Positions 24,201 through 34,296 of a stretch of DNA of 64,000 nucleotides are shown piece by piece. The position numbers were made by a program, and so were the translations under genes. This DNA comes from Sclerotiophoma versabilis (lineage: Eukaryota; Ascomycota; Dothideomycetes; Pleosporales; Didymellaceae). The notes beneath the pieces are model-generated. The model was given only the letters and a program-made list of their open reading frames with translations. It made no database searches and had not been told where the DNA came from. The stretch is taken from assembly GCA_012274445.1 (NCBI GenBank), contig JAAROD010000007.1:620001-684000 (forward strand), written 5' to 3'. Within the stretch, counting starts at the first letter, position 1. Each line of letters opens with the position of its first letter.

Positions 24201-24276
24201 TGAAGAGGTTGATGGCCCGAGTTGTGATCAGGCCCAAGGCCCGAGATATCCCGAGGAATAGGGGTGGAGCGGTAGC
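21217..24276. other. 3-kb gene-poor interval with diverged repeats
   Basis: No supported gene. Three loosely similar segments near 21630-21690, 21985-22070 and 22285-22375 share a (T)CAGCTGAC..ATATCGCG..CCCTTA/CCCCTA pattern and may be remnants of one old repeat. A hydrophobic minus-strand ORF near 23362..23922 lacks any family signal. Confidence 0.5.
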
Positions 24277-25168
24277 CTAGCGTGGCGACTTTGAGGACAG
24301 ACCAAGGTCATCCATGTGATTTACCATGGCAACGAACAAGTCGAAAAACAGCTTACCGCCATTTTCCATCTCGTTCTGCATCGTGCCGCTGCGCTTGAAA
24401 GTGTTGCGGGCACGGATGATGAGTGCGAGGTAGTGAGCGCGAAGCTTGGAATCGTTGTCAGGTGTGTTGGCGTAGGCGTAACGAGCAGAAGTCAAGATGG
24501 TCGAGCACTGGATGCCAGACTGCAGACCCTGCTTGCGAAGAGCCAGCTTCTTGAGCTCCTGGAGCCCGTACTTCTCAGCTTGGCAGTAGATCACAGTGTC
24601 CTTCAGGATGGGTCCTGCTGGGGAGTAGATCACTGCCTCGTTGGCACCGTTGTCATTGCCACCATCCTCGAGGGTCCATGTGTTGCGCTTCTTGTTGAAC
24701 TCGAGACGAGGGTAGTAATCACCCTTGTAGAGGTACTCGAGAATCGATGAGAAGACCTCGGGCTCCTCGTCAGGGAGATCAATACGCTTGTTGGCGGCCT
24801 GGTAGAATTGACCACTGCATGCAGCCTGGAAGTAGGGCGAGTGAGAAAGGACATCCTCGTGTGCTGCGAAGAGACGCTGCTCAGCTCCAACGCATACTGT
24901 GATGATGGTACTGATGATCTGTCAGTGACTGTTCTCCACTTCCAATGGCGGTGTATGCTCACCTTCCCAATGACGGCGATGTGGCGTTCGACGAAGGAGC
25001 CTGGGAAACTGGTCGAGCCTGCTGGACCAGCTTCTCTACTTTCCTCGACGACTGACTGAACGAGGGCTGTTTTGTGTGTTTTGAGGTGCTCGTCCTGTGC
25101 TTGGAAACACTCTCTTTCCTTGAGCGGCCCTGGGACACGCTTTCTTTTCTCGATCTTGATCCGAACAT
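24277..25168 (-). CDS. BTB/POZ domain protein
   Basis: Exons are 24963..25168 and 24277..24910, giving 279 residues. The N terminus (MFGSRSRKESVSQGRSRKES) is a Ser/Arg/Lys-rich disordered lead of about 68 residues with repeated RSRKESVS units. The BTB domain follows, with ITVCVGAEQRLFAAHEDVLS, YFQAACSGQF and RIDLPDEEPEVFSSILEYLY. BTB domains mediate dimerisation, often as CUL3 adaptors; no Kelch, MATH or DNA-binding module is present, as is usual for fungal BTB proteins. A region rich in KYGLQELKKLALRK follows and probably forms the BACK-like helix. The intron acceptor used is ATCATCAG, because it alone restores the frame (LGS then TIITVCVG). The specific target is unknown. Confidence 0.85.
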
Positions 25169-27266
25169 GATGAATTGTGTATGTGCGTTGATGGTCGTGG
25201 ATGTATAAGTCGTAATGGTCGATGCCAAGTACTCGGAATGGGTGGTCGTCGAGTATTTGTAAAAGGTCTAGTGTAGGCAACAGAGTTGGAGGCTGTCCAC
25301 GCAAGCAACCCAAGTAATGAAAGCCTTAGGCAAAGACTGTTGGTTAGTAAGAAAACGGGTGATAGCAGGCAAACTGTGGGCGACTGCAGGTTCTCATATA
25401 TAGCGATACTTCGGGCGGAGTCCTCGCAGTGGCCATCTGCATAGGCCAGCGGAAGGCCTACCATGCCCAGCGCCAACGTTAGTGACAGGGGCCAGGGTAG
25501 AATGGTCGCATAATTCCGGCCAATCGTTCCTTCGCAAGGGACGCGTCTCAAGTGCACAAAGTGTGTCCAAGTGCCCAAACGCGCCATCGCGATATCACAT
25601 GAGTCGTCTAACCATGTTGAGTCACCAAAAGTCAGAGTAAACGACGGCGCCCAACCCCGTCCTGGTCTGAACTAAACTTATGCATCCGTTGTGAAACAGC
25701 AGCAGACAGATAGAGGAAGGACAGCCGTATGTGGTATGTCTTGCCTCTGAACTCTGTGGACTGATCGGAAACGACAGATGATGAACATGAAAATTCTGCG
25801 ACTCACTTGGCACTGTGCCTTGTGCAGGGTGCTTGGATGGAAAATCTGTGCAAGCGATGGCATTTGTGTGCTGGAGAAATGACTTGCTCATCGCTTTGCG
25901 CAGTGCGCCCCATGCGTGCTCGGGGAGACGGGCCCAGTGGAGCTCAGGCCAAGTATCCTGCAAGCTTTGGGAATCCGTCGCCGTGCAACAGCCACATTTC
26001 GTACAGTACCCATATCCACGAATCAAGGCGTTACCTCCGCGAGCCGTCCATAAACCGTTCCGTTGTCCTGAGACCGGTGCGACCTCGAAAGAGTGTAGGA
26101 CCAACTGGCGTTGAACCTCACAGCCGTCGCCGTCCGAATTCCCGGTATCATGTTGGCTCCAACAGTCTGAATGTACCCTCGGGATCCCTCATATCGCTTC
26201 TGTTGCCGCTGTAGTAAGCTGATTAATACGCATCTGGGATCAGGGTCTCTGTTTGTTGTGGGCTTGCGAAGCTCAGACAGTTTCGACGTTTGTGAGGCAA
26301 CGCCGGCAGCAACAGCCTCGGTGCGTTGAGGTTTAGAGGGATCACGTTACTCATGCTACCCTTGTCCACACTATACATTACGTGAACTAACGCTTGTCAA
26401 GGTTTCACTACGCCTGCCGGCTGTCGGATGCAAGAAGGAGCAAATCACCACCCTGTCATATTCCAGTCGCTTGCGGTCTTGATCCGCAATCTGCAGCATT
26501 CTGCAGCGTTGGCAGCGTTGGCGATCAACTCCACCACGGCTTGCAGGTATGACCAACCCTCATCCACTCATTGCCGTTGCGTATCCACATGTCCGAGGAA
26601 TAATCTGTGAAAGTCACGACTCGCCAAATACGCAGTACCCCTAGCTCACCATGCAGCAACGTTGACAATACGGGATCCGTTCGCAGGATCCATGCCCAGA
26701 TATGCCTCGCACAGGGCAGCTGGCCCGAGGTTTTGGAACAATTGACACGATCTATCCGAGTTTGACAATTTCACCCTTCCTGGCAGGTAATCAGGTACAA
26801 GAGATTGTAAAGGCAACAAGCCCCATGATCCATGAACCTCACGTGGAGAAGACGCATAGAACGGATCACAATCGGCGATCTTGAGGACTGTCTGTATCGG
26901 ACTCCATCTTCCAGGATGGCCTTCCTTTTGCGGACGGCTCTGAGCCATCCAGATAGTTTGCGGCGTAAGACCTGAATACAGTTGGACTCGACGCAAGTTT
27001 CGAAGCTTCGCAGCGGTAAAGCAGACGGTGTATCTGCACAACACACAAACCGAAGTCTTTTTGAAATCACGGGTCCGTAAGCCGTTGCTCCGAGCCACTC
27101 ATGCCGAATGGCAGCCTCAATTCTGAACGGCGAATCCTCTGCCAGCGCACAGCAGCAAAAAATACACCGTGCATGTGGACCTCGACCAAGCCAACGGTTC
27201 TCCGCCCATGTGTAGAGCCCACTTGGTGCTGACCAGGGCGCGGTGTATGAGTCGCGAACATGTCAA

Positions 27267-27420
27267 CACCGCTCGTTCATCATAACAAACAGCGGGATCC
27301 AGCGGTGAACAGCAACTGAACGGTTACCGAGACGTTTGGATCCATCCGGGGCGCTACGCCCACCGCTCATCTGTCAAAACAAACAAAGCGACGGATCTGG
27401 CGGTGAACAACAACGCGACT
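27267..27420. repeat. Diverged tandem direct repeat, period ~94 bp
   Basis: Copy A (from 27267) and copy B (from 27361) both begin CACCGCTC. Both continue through AACAAACA, GGATC and GCGGTGAACA with several substitutions and small indels. Confidence 0.6.
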
Positions 27421-28811
27421 GTCAAACCTCACCGAAATTTGTATATAACAGGGTCGCGCACACCAACTAACCAGCATCAGATCTGGAGATGATTTCTCAG
27501 GATTTGACAGTAGACCAAACGTAAAGCGGCACATGAATGACCCAGAAGAGCCTGGAGCGTCCACTGTGTCCTATTGATCAAAACTCTCAAGGGGCTCGGA
27601 CAATACCCGCTCGGGTCCTGCTCACGATTCCCCGAGGTTGCAATTCGACATTTCTATTATGTCTGCTGTAGTGAGGTTCCAATCTGAATCTAATTCGACG
27701 TATGTAAAACTGTTAGTGGCGCACTACATCATCGGGCTACTGTATCTCCAACACCATTGTATGCATTTCATCTCGCAACATGGTTACTCTCTTAGGCACG
27801 ACATTGACGAAACTTACAGCTGATTTTAATGATGAAGGATTTTGACGATCACTTGATCATGGCCCCACTTCCCACTTTCCGCGCTACCGACAAACTGCCT
27901 TTCGGAATCTGGCAATTAACAGCATTTCGCGAAATCAGACAATCCGAATCAACCACTTTGTAGCAAAGTGCGACTCAAAGATGAAGACGCAACGCTCAAC
28001 AAACCATCCGCGTAAAGCCTCTGAAGGTTACTGAACCTACTTCGATGTTGCTTCCGTCACAAGTGTCATGTCATGGTACACATCGCTCAACCTTCCTTCA
28101 TCGCCACTCTCCCAACGCCACGGAACCCCTTGCACATGCGTTTCAGACTCGAGCCTTTCGCCACAGCAGCAGTGTCAATATGCAGGTACCCGTTGAATTC
28201 CACATAAGGCTCCACTTGCCGATCACCATCTCACCCTGGAACCTTCGCGCCCGAGGATAAGGGTTCAAGAACGGAACGAGCAGGAGTTAGAATCATGCAT
28301 TTGCCACCTCAGGAGGCACGCAACGACCGAGATTGACTTTACGTCAATACCCACGAGTCTGAGTCGCGGCTTGAACCCTACAACGCCTGTTCCAGACGAA
28401 ACTAACGAGACTGCACACGAGGCTTGATGCCCAACACAGGGTCCTTCGCTTCACTCACCCCTGGCTCTCCACGAAAACACCACGACCGTCACATGCAACG
28501 CTTCTGCGGCGACGTCAATATGCAGGTCCCCGAGAACCCAGTCCCGGGCCGCGTTCGCCGGCCCCCAAACTCAAAATCAAGCTTCACTCTCCAACTATCG
28601 CCACATCCGGCACAAGGGAAGTGAAGCCGCGAAGCCATCCAACGTAGTTCCCAACACCCTTTCAGATCTGACTCACATGGAGTTCGTAACGCGTGTTGCG
28701 ACGTACCTTTAACGCGGCCTCAGCGAAACACCGCCTCATTCACGTCCGTGAACCAAGTCAGCGAAAAGCTTGTCGCCTCACTTTCACTGAGTATGTGATT
28801 GGGTGTTTGAG

Positions 28812-29036
28812 CAATTATCGAATGTCTAAACACTGGTTGACTGTTTGAACGTTGATTGACTGTTTAAACACTGACTGGACGTTCGAACGACATTTCAGCG
28901 TTTGAACAACGACTGAACGCTCGAACGCTGATTAAACGTTTAAACTGACTAAACATCTAAACTGACTAAACGTTTAAACTGACTAAATGTTTAAACACGG
29001 ACTGAACGTTCAACGCTACTCGAACGTTGATAACAA
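28812..29036. repeat. Degenerate ~19-bp array of TTTGAACG/TTTAAACG units
   Basis: About ten irregular units alternate TTTGAACG, TTTAAACG or TTCGAACG with (A)CTGACT or TTGACTG spacers. Many units contain short palindromes such as AAACGTTTAAAC. Spacing varies between 15 and 22 bp. Confidence 0.75.
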
Positions 29037-30113
29037 TTAGCGCGCTGCTCGAAGTGGCGGAACTCCATCTCCCACCCACTCTCCAGCGCTGAGCAGCTCT
29101 GTACCTGTACCCGTACCCGTACCGCCGCGGTATTGACATGTGCTGAGCGGCTTCTTCGCATTCAGCAACACAGCTCACGCACGAACAGCAGTGTACTGTA
29201 TCACTCACGCACACCCGATATTATCCCGTTCAGTTACGTTAAGCCGGACTTGGGCGGATGGATGTGTGAATTTGCATGTATCGTATGCTGTACATTATGT
29301 ATTATTCATTATATTTTATACATTGCAATACATGTGCAGGTCTACAGCAACCCACCCCGACCCAGCGAGGCACTGACTCCACATCTCACAGTAACAGCAA
29401 CAACATAGCAACGCTTTTCCCGCTCGCAGACAGTAGCTAAATTTAGGGTCGAGTGTATTGCACGCCGCGAAGCTATGTGTGCGGGAGGACTCATGATAGA
29501 CACTTACCGCGAGGAAAAGCGTGACTAACACGGTGATTGAGTGGTGGTGGTGGTGGGAGTAGTAGTATAGCCCTGGAGAATGAATATTGCATACATACAC
29601 ATACAATTACATATAAACATCAGTCCACAAATCTTACAAAGTGTGCAAAGTGTGCAAGATCAATCAGAAGCGTAGGATTGCATTGGTGCTGTAATAGCCG
29701 TGATAAGCACCACAATACATGAAGAAGCATGGGAACAATGTCCAGAACGCCAGGTCGGTGTTGAAATCACGTTGAATCGCGTTGAAATCACATTATTCCT
29801 CTTGCACTGCGAAACTGGACTACAAAACATAGTCTACTTATACTTGTATTCCATCTATCTATACTGATCCATTGCTTACTTCAAACGCTGCAAAAAAAAA
29901 GACTCGATGTTGTACCACGCACACTCGACGCGAAAGATATACATGTTGTTTGTCTGTCTTGGTAGGATTATGTAGGCTGGAGTGGTAGGACTGTAGACTT
30001 CTGGAATGTCGGGAGTTGGTATTACGTGGTTGGTGGTTATTAGTCGGTGGATAGATAGTTGTATATACTCGGGCACTCATTGCTGATGCACTACTCACGC
30101 ACGCACGAGCAGA

Positions 30114-31490
30114 CTACCGATTCAAGAAGCCCTTTGCCTTGCCTTTAGCGCGCTCGAACAAGCGGTCCCCGAAGCCCTTCTTCGCTGCTGGAGCATCGGC
30201 AGGAGGTGCTGGTGCTGGCGGGGTTGAGTTCTGCTCGGGTTGCGCTTGCGGCTGCGGTTGCTCTTGCTCCTTTGGTTGTTCCGGCTGTGGTGCGGGTGCA
30301 GGCGCACCTTCACCCGCACCTGTACTCTTCCCGCCAACACTCACAATGAACAGCTTCGGATCCCCCGCGTTCACCTTGCCCGACTGGTCCTCGCCGGAGT
30401 CTGGCTGCACGTCGTCGTACGCAAAGGCGTACCCCTTCCGATCGACGTTGTGCTCATGCACCAGCCTCGCGTAGTGATTTGTTGGATCGCGGTTGTAGAA
30501 CGTGTCTGGCTGACTTGGATGCTCCTCCGTCTCGGTAATACTACTCCTGACGAAAGCGGCCGCCAGACGGGGAATAATGGCATTGCGAACCGGCGACGGC
30601 CCCGTGGTGAAGGGGCCCGAGTTGCAGCCCAGGATGTCCGCAGTGGAGGGCTTGTCGAATTCCTCGTCGCCGATTTTCAGCTTGCCAGCGGACGTGATGT
30701 GGCCCTCGAGCACGCCGGGCCCTGCTTGCGTGTTGATGTGGCATTTGCAGGAGCGGTATTTATCCCACACTTCGTCGACGAGCGGCTCAAAGTAGCCTGA
30801 GAAATCGGCACCGACTGCGTTGCCGTGGGTGGCGTTTAGGATCCGCAGGTTCTGCCCGTTGGAGTTGACGACCAGTTTATCCCAGGGCCGGCTGTCCTTT
30901 TGCGCTTGGGAGCGGAGAGAGTCGGCCATGCGGTCTAAACCATCTGGACGCATGCCGGCGACATGTTGCGATTCGCCACTGTGTTGCTGCAGGCTGATGG
31001 CAATGGGGATCCTGGGTACAAAGTCGACGTAAGAGATGTTGGCGTAGAGTTGGGCGTCATTGAGCGTGAATTCTGCAAATCCAAAGTTCACGCCATGGTT
31101 GGGGTCGCTAGGATTCAGCACCGAGGGTTCGACCAATGCTGGTCCTCCAGGGTTGAGTAAGAAAGTGAGCTTCCCCTGGGCGATCCAGATACGGCCGCCA
31201 GCTATCTGGGGGATGGTGATGTTTGTTGTGTTGCCTGGTGCACCGAGTGGAATGGCGCAGTCTTCTTGAAGTGGGGAGCCAATGTCTTTTACTTCGGTAG
31301 GAAAGTACAAGTCTTTGCCATTAGATTTGAGGAGACAACGCTTGCCGTCATGCTTGATGGCGATGCCTGTCTATTTAGAGCATCAGAAGATATGTCTTGT
31401 GGTTGCAGATCGTGGTGCACTCACGACGTAGGCGTGAATATTCTCCAGGTCGGAGTCATTCTTCAGCGCAATTTGCAGTGAGTCTGGCAT
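30114..31490 (-). CDS. Glycoside hydrolase family 64 (beta-1,3-glucanase, thaumatin-like) protein
   Basis: Exons are 31425..31490 and 30114..31370, giving 440 residues. GH64 enzymes cleave beta-1,3-glucan. Recognisable segments are ALKNDSDLENIHAYVTGIAI, DCAIPLGAPGNTTNITIPQ and GGRIWIAQGKLTFLLNPGGP. Also visible are GFAEFTLNDAQLYANISYVD, TADILGCNSGPFTTGPSPVR and an NRDPTNHYARLVHEHNVDRK block. The start MPDSLQIALKND shows no signal peptide, unusual for a wall-degrading enzyme. After ~residue 370 comes a Pro/Gln/Glu-rich linker and a basic amphipathic tail (KKGFGDRLFERAKGKAKGFL). An intracellular or unconventionally exported role is possible. It is isolated, with the gene-poor tract on its 3' side. 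Confidence 0.88.
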
Positions 31491-31890
31491 GATGAGAAGA
31501 GTGCTAGGGGTGAATATTCACAGAATGGAAATACCTCGTTCTTACAGAGTGGTTGCAGTGGTGGTGTTGGCAAGCCGGTTTGCATTGGCGTATGTCATCA
31601 TCGGCGCTCGCTCGGAGGACCCACTTGCCTTGTTGCCGTTTTTTTTTTGCAACTACAAGGCATGTTTATCTTTAATTACTAAAATCTGGAGAGAGCAGTA
31701 AGGAGTTGATGGCTCCTGATGGATTTTGCGCTCGATGGAATGTTGATGCGCGATTCGAATTTCAAGTGGTATACCCTCCCAAGCACAACAACCAGAACAC
31801 CGTACACCTGCCCAATGCTGATACCCAACGCCTTTGCTATGCTGCCGGTCCTAGCATCCAAAAACACACGCTCTATGCAGTGACTCGGAT
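31491..31890. other. GH64 promoter / GCN5 3' region
   Basis: 400 bp between two minus-strand genes. It should include the GH64 promoter and the GCN5 3' UTR. A T10 run lies near 31640. Confidence 0.5.
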
Positions 31891-33328
31891 TTATTTCCCG
31901 CCAAGCTCACCCTCAAGATGCTGCAGTAATGTTAGCGCTTCGTTCTTGCATGGCGGCGGAGTTTCAACGTACCGACCACTCTGGGATGTTTCTTATCTGC
32001 TGCCACATGAACCTCTCCAAGCGCGCCGCCGCCTTCGCATACGGCGTACTCTCGTTGTTGTATTTTCGGCAGTTGTCGAAGATGAGCTTGGCGTCGCGGA
32101 TGAAGTCTTCAGGCGTTGGATACAGGTCTTTCTCGTGCTTCTCTTCCATAGTCGCCAGATCCATAGGCTCCTTGATGACATCGTAGTAGTCGAGGACCTC
32201 GTCCTTGTTGACGGGCTGCTGGAATGGCCAGGCATTCGAGTTGTTCTGCATGTCGTTGAGCAGGTGGAGCAGCTGGTTGTAGTTTGGTCCGTGGCGGGGC
32301 GCTCGTGCAAGTTCGTCCATGACTGGTGACCAGCCGGAAGACTTGATGGCGGGGATGGTGAGAGGGTCGATTGGCTTGACTTCGCCCTTTGCCCACTGCG
32401 GGGGCGGAGCGTGGATCTGGAAGGACTTGGAGACGGCGCGGATCTTGGCGTTGACACACTCCTTCTGCTTGAGCAGCATGCGGCCGCTCTCGAGGTAGCG
32501 GATCTTGGGGACCATGCTGCACTGCATGATTGTACCGCCTTCGTAGTCCTTGATGTAGCCCATCCAGCGGCGCTTCTCGAGGGTGATTTCTTTGGTGAAG
32601 CCCTGCTTCTTGAAGTAGCCGATGGCGTAGTTGTCGGCGTAGGTCAGGAAGTGCATGACGTTGGAGGTGGCCTTGACGTAGTCCTTCAGATGCGACATGA
32701 GATGTGCGCCGTAGCCCTTGACCTGCTGGTCGGAGGAGATGGCGCAGAAGACAATCTCGGCGAACTGGCCCTTGTCGAAGGGGCGGTAGGTGATGCCGCC
32801 GACGACTTCGAGGGGCTTCTTGACGATGGCAATGCTCAGGTGGGTTCGGTCGTAGACGAGACGGGCGATGTAGTCCTTGGGCATCTTGGGGAGCTGCTTC
32901 TGGAAGATGCACTTGAGGCCGGTCAGGATGATGGTGCTCTCGCGCTGGCCATCGTTGTTGACGACGCGGAACTCGATCTCGCCATTGCGCTCTTCGATGA
33001 CGGCGGGCTTCTCGGGGAAGGGCACGATGCGCTTGACGGGCGGGGCGGGGGCGTGGTCGGGGGCATGGTCGGGGGCATGGTCGGGGTCGGCGTCGGAGGA
33101 GGGCGACTGCTTTGCGCGCTTGGGGGAGGTGTGGTTGGCGTCGGTGGTCGCTTTGCGCTTGACTGGCGGGGGGGTGTTAGCTTCAGGTGCTGCAGCAGCG
33201 CGCGCTCGCAGGTCGCGCAGGGCAATGTCGGGCGACGAGGACAGCTCGGGCGGCGCAGGACGGACGGGCGGCGACGAGCTGTAGCCCACGACGGCGCGCA
33301 GGCGTGCCAGGTGCTCGCCGTCGGCCAT
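31891..33328 (-). CDS. GCN5: Histone acetyltransferase GCN5 (SAGA/ADA)
   Basis: Exons are 31973..33328 and 31891..31920, giving 461 residues. Gcn5 is the catalytic subunit of SAGA and ADA, acetylating histone H3 tails to promote transcription. The N-terminal ~100 residues are disordered with a DHAP triplicate (83-94). The acetyltransferase domain spans ~118-265; the general-base Glu191 lies in FAEIVFCAIS and the acetyl-CoA loop is QVKGYGAHL (202-210). A bromodomain (~355-445) has PFQQPVNKDEVLDYYDVIKE and the acetyl-lysine Asn in KYNNES. The tiny last exon adds HLEGELGGK after IPEWS; without it the frame would end early. The ATG at 33328 is chosen because an upstream ATG at 33549 is out of frame. 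Confidence 0.95.
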
Positions 33329-33786
33329 GCTGCCGGCAGGGTTGCCGGTGTTGCCAGTGCTGCCAGTGTTGCCAGTGCTGCCAGTGTTGCCAGTGCTGCC
33401 AGTGTTGCCAGTGCTGCCAGTGTTGCCAGTGCTGCCAGTGTTGCCAGTGCTGCCAGTGTTGCCAGTGCTGCCAGTGTTGCGCCCGTGTGCAGGGGAGGGC
33501 GCAGGCAGGGAAATAGAGTGTGCGGCTTACCGTCCTCAGTGACCGCCATGTTGCGCGGCTGCCGTGTCCAGGGCTGCCGTTTCCGTTCGCCGTTCGCCGT
33601 TCACTCTGCGCCGTTCACTCTTCACCGCTCGTCGCGACTGCCGTGCGTGGTGGTGGCCGTGGATGGCGGTCGAGGGCGGGACGCGGAGGTGGCGCACGGG
33701 CCAGCCAGCGCCGATCAGCGCGCGGCCGCTGGGTGTGGGAGAGGACACTTCACGACAGCTGCGAGCCCTCTCCAACCCACTGCACC
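33329..33786. promoter_or_regulatory. Divergent promoter GCN5 / OST5
   Basis: 458 bp between the two start codons, containing the 18-bp minisatellite. On the GCN5 strand an ATG at 33549 is followed 19 nt later by a GTAAGC donor-like site, and CCGGCAG lies one base before the GCN5 ATG. This suggests a possible leader intron spanning the repeat. Confidence 0.5.
33351..33476. repeat. Perfect minisatellite, 7 x 18 bp
   Basis: Seven identical tandem copies of TTGCCAGTGCTGCCAGTG, preceded by a diverged half unit, lie 23-148 bp upstream of the GCN5 ATG. The unit is itself two near-identical 9-mers (TTGCCAGTG and CTGCCAGTG). Confidence 0.98.
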
Positions 33787-34194
33787 ATGTCGAGCCCTCT
33801 TGCAGACGTCTGGGAGGCTGCCGCTGCGTCGCCCTTCCAGCCCACGGTCGGGAAGAACAGCCAGTTCACGATTGGCTTTGCATTGCTGTTCGCCTGTATG
33901 TTCTTGGGTAGCTGTTGTCAAGCTGCACGCAGCCGTGCTAACAGGACTCCAGCCCTGCTCTTGACTGGCTTCTTCGGCCTCAGTATGTCCACACCCTCAC
34001 CGCGCCCGCCCACGCCCACGCCCACGCCCACACTCACACTCACCAGACCGCTCGCTCGTCAACCTGCCCCTTGTCGGCGCCCCAGCTTCGGTGGCCTTTG
34101 GGTATGCACCCCCCAGACCGACGTGTATCGTCATAGTAACAGCTTCAGGTTTGGCGCAGTGTACATGATCTGCGCAGTCGGCGTCTACGTTTAG
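33787..34194 (+). CDS. OST5: Oligosaccharyltransferase subunit OST5
   Basis: Four small exons (33787..33895, 33953..33982, 34047..34101, 34149..34194) give a 79-residue protein; every phase closes. Ost5 is a small ER membrane subunit of the oligosaccharyltransferase that N-glycosylates nascent proteins, partnering Ost1. The product starts MSSPLADVWEAA and has two hydrophobic spans: SQFTIGFALLFASLLLTGFF, and FGFGAVYMICAVGVYV after a luminal-type loop NRSLVNLPLVGAPASVA. This two-span pattern and the C-terminal AVYMICAVGVYV match fungal Ost5. It is easily missed because no single ORF covers it. RAD1 starts 102 bp downstream on the same strand. Confidence 0.88.
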   Translation: MSSPLADVWEAAAASPFQPTVGKNSQFTIGFALLFACMFLGSCCQAARSRANRTPALLLTGFFGLSMSTPSPRPPTPTPTPTLTLTRPLARQPAPCRRPSFGGLWVCTPQTDVYRHSNSFRFGAVYMICAVGVYV

Positions 34195-34264
34195 CTCCTT
34201 GATATCCTGGCCCGGCGTTGTAGTCTATGGGAATGCAATAACACCTCCAACTTCAACCCTCTTT

Positions 34265-34287
34265 CCCCCCCCCCCCCCCCCCCCCCC
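34265..34287 (+). repeat. C23 homopolymer in RAD1 leader
   Basis: A 23-base C run ends 9 bp before the RAD1 start codon. It is within the 102-bp gap after OST5, so it is probably transcribed in the RAD1 5' UTR. Confidence 0.9.
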
Positions 34288-34296
34288 ACACCCACC

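Larger units (their letters stand above)
25169..30113. other. 4.9-kb gene-poor region rich in degenerate repeats
   Basis: I find no gene with family-level support. It holds a ~94-bp-spaced diverged direct repeat (27267..27420), two dispersed copies of a GTCAATATGCAGGT core (28173 and 28513), a degenerate palindrome-rich array (28812..29036) and GTACCC-like hexamers near 29100-29124. This pattern fits decayed, possibly mutated, mobile or satellite DNA. Confidence 0.5.

Noticed and set aside
28812..29036. CRISPR-like array
   Set aside because: Units are degenerate, spacers are not unique sequences of constant length, and the genome is fungal.
32411..33964. 517-codon plus-strand ORF over GCN5 and the minisatellite
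   Set aside because: Repetitive Val/Gly/Ala/Asp sequence created by the antisense of GCN5 and by the 18-bp repeat.
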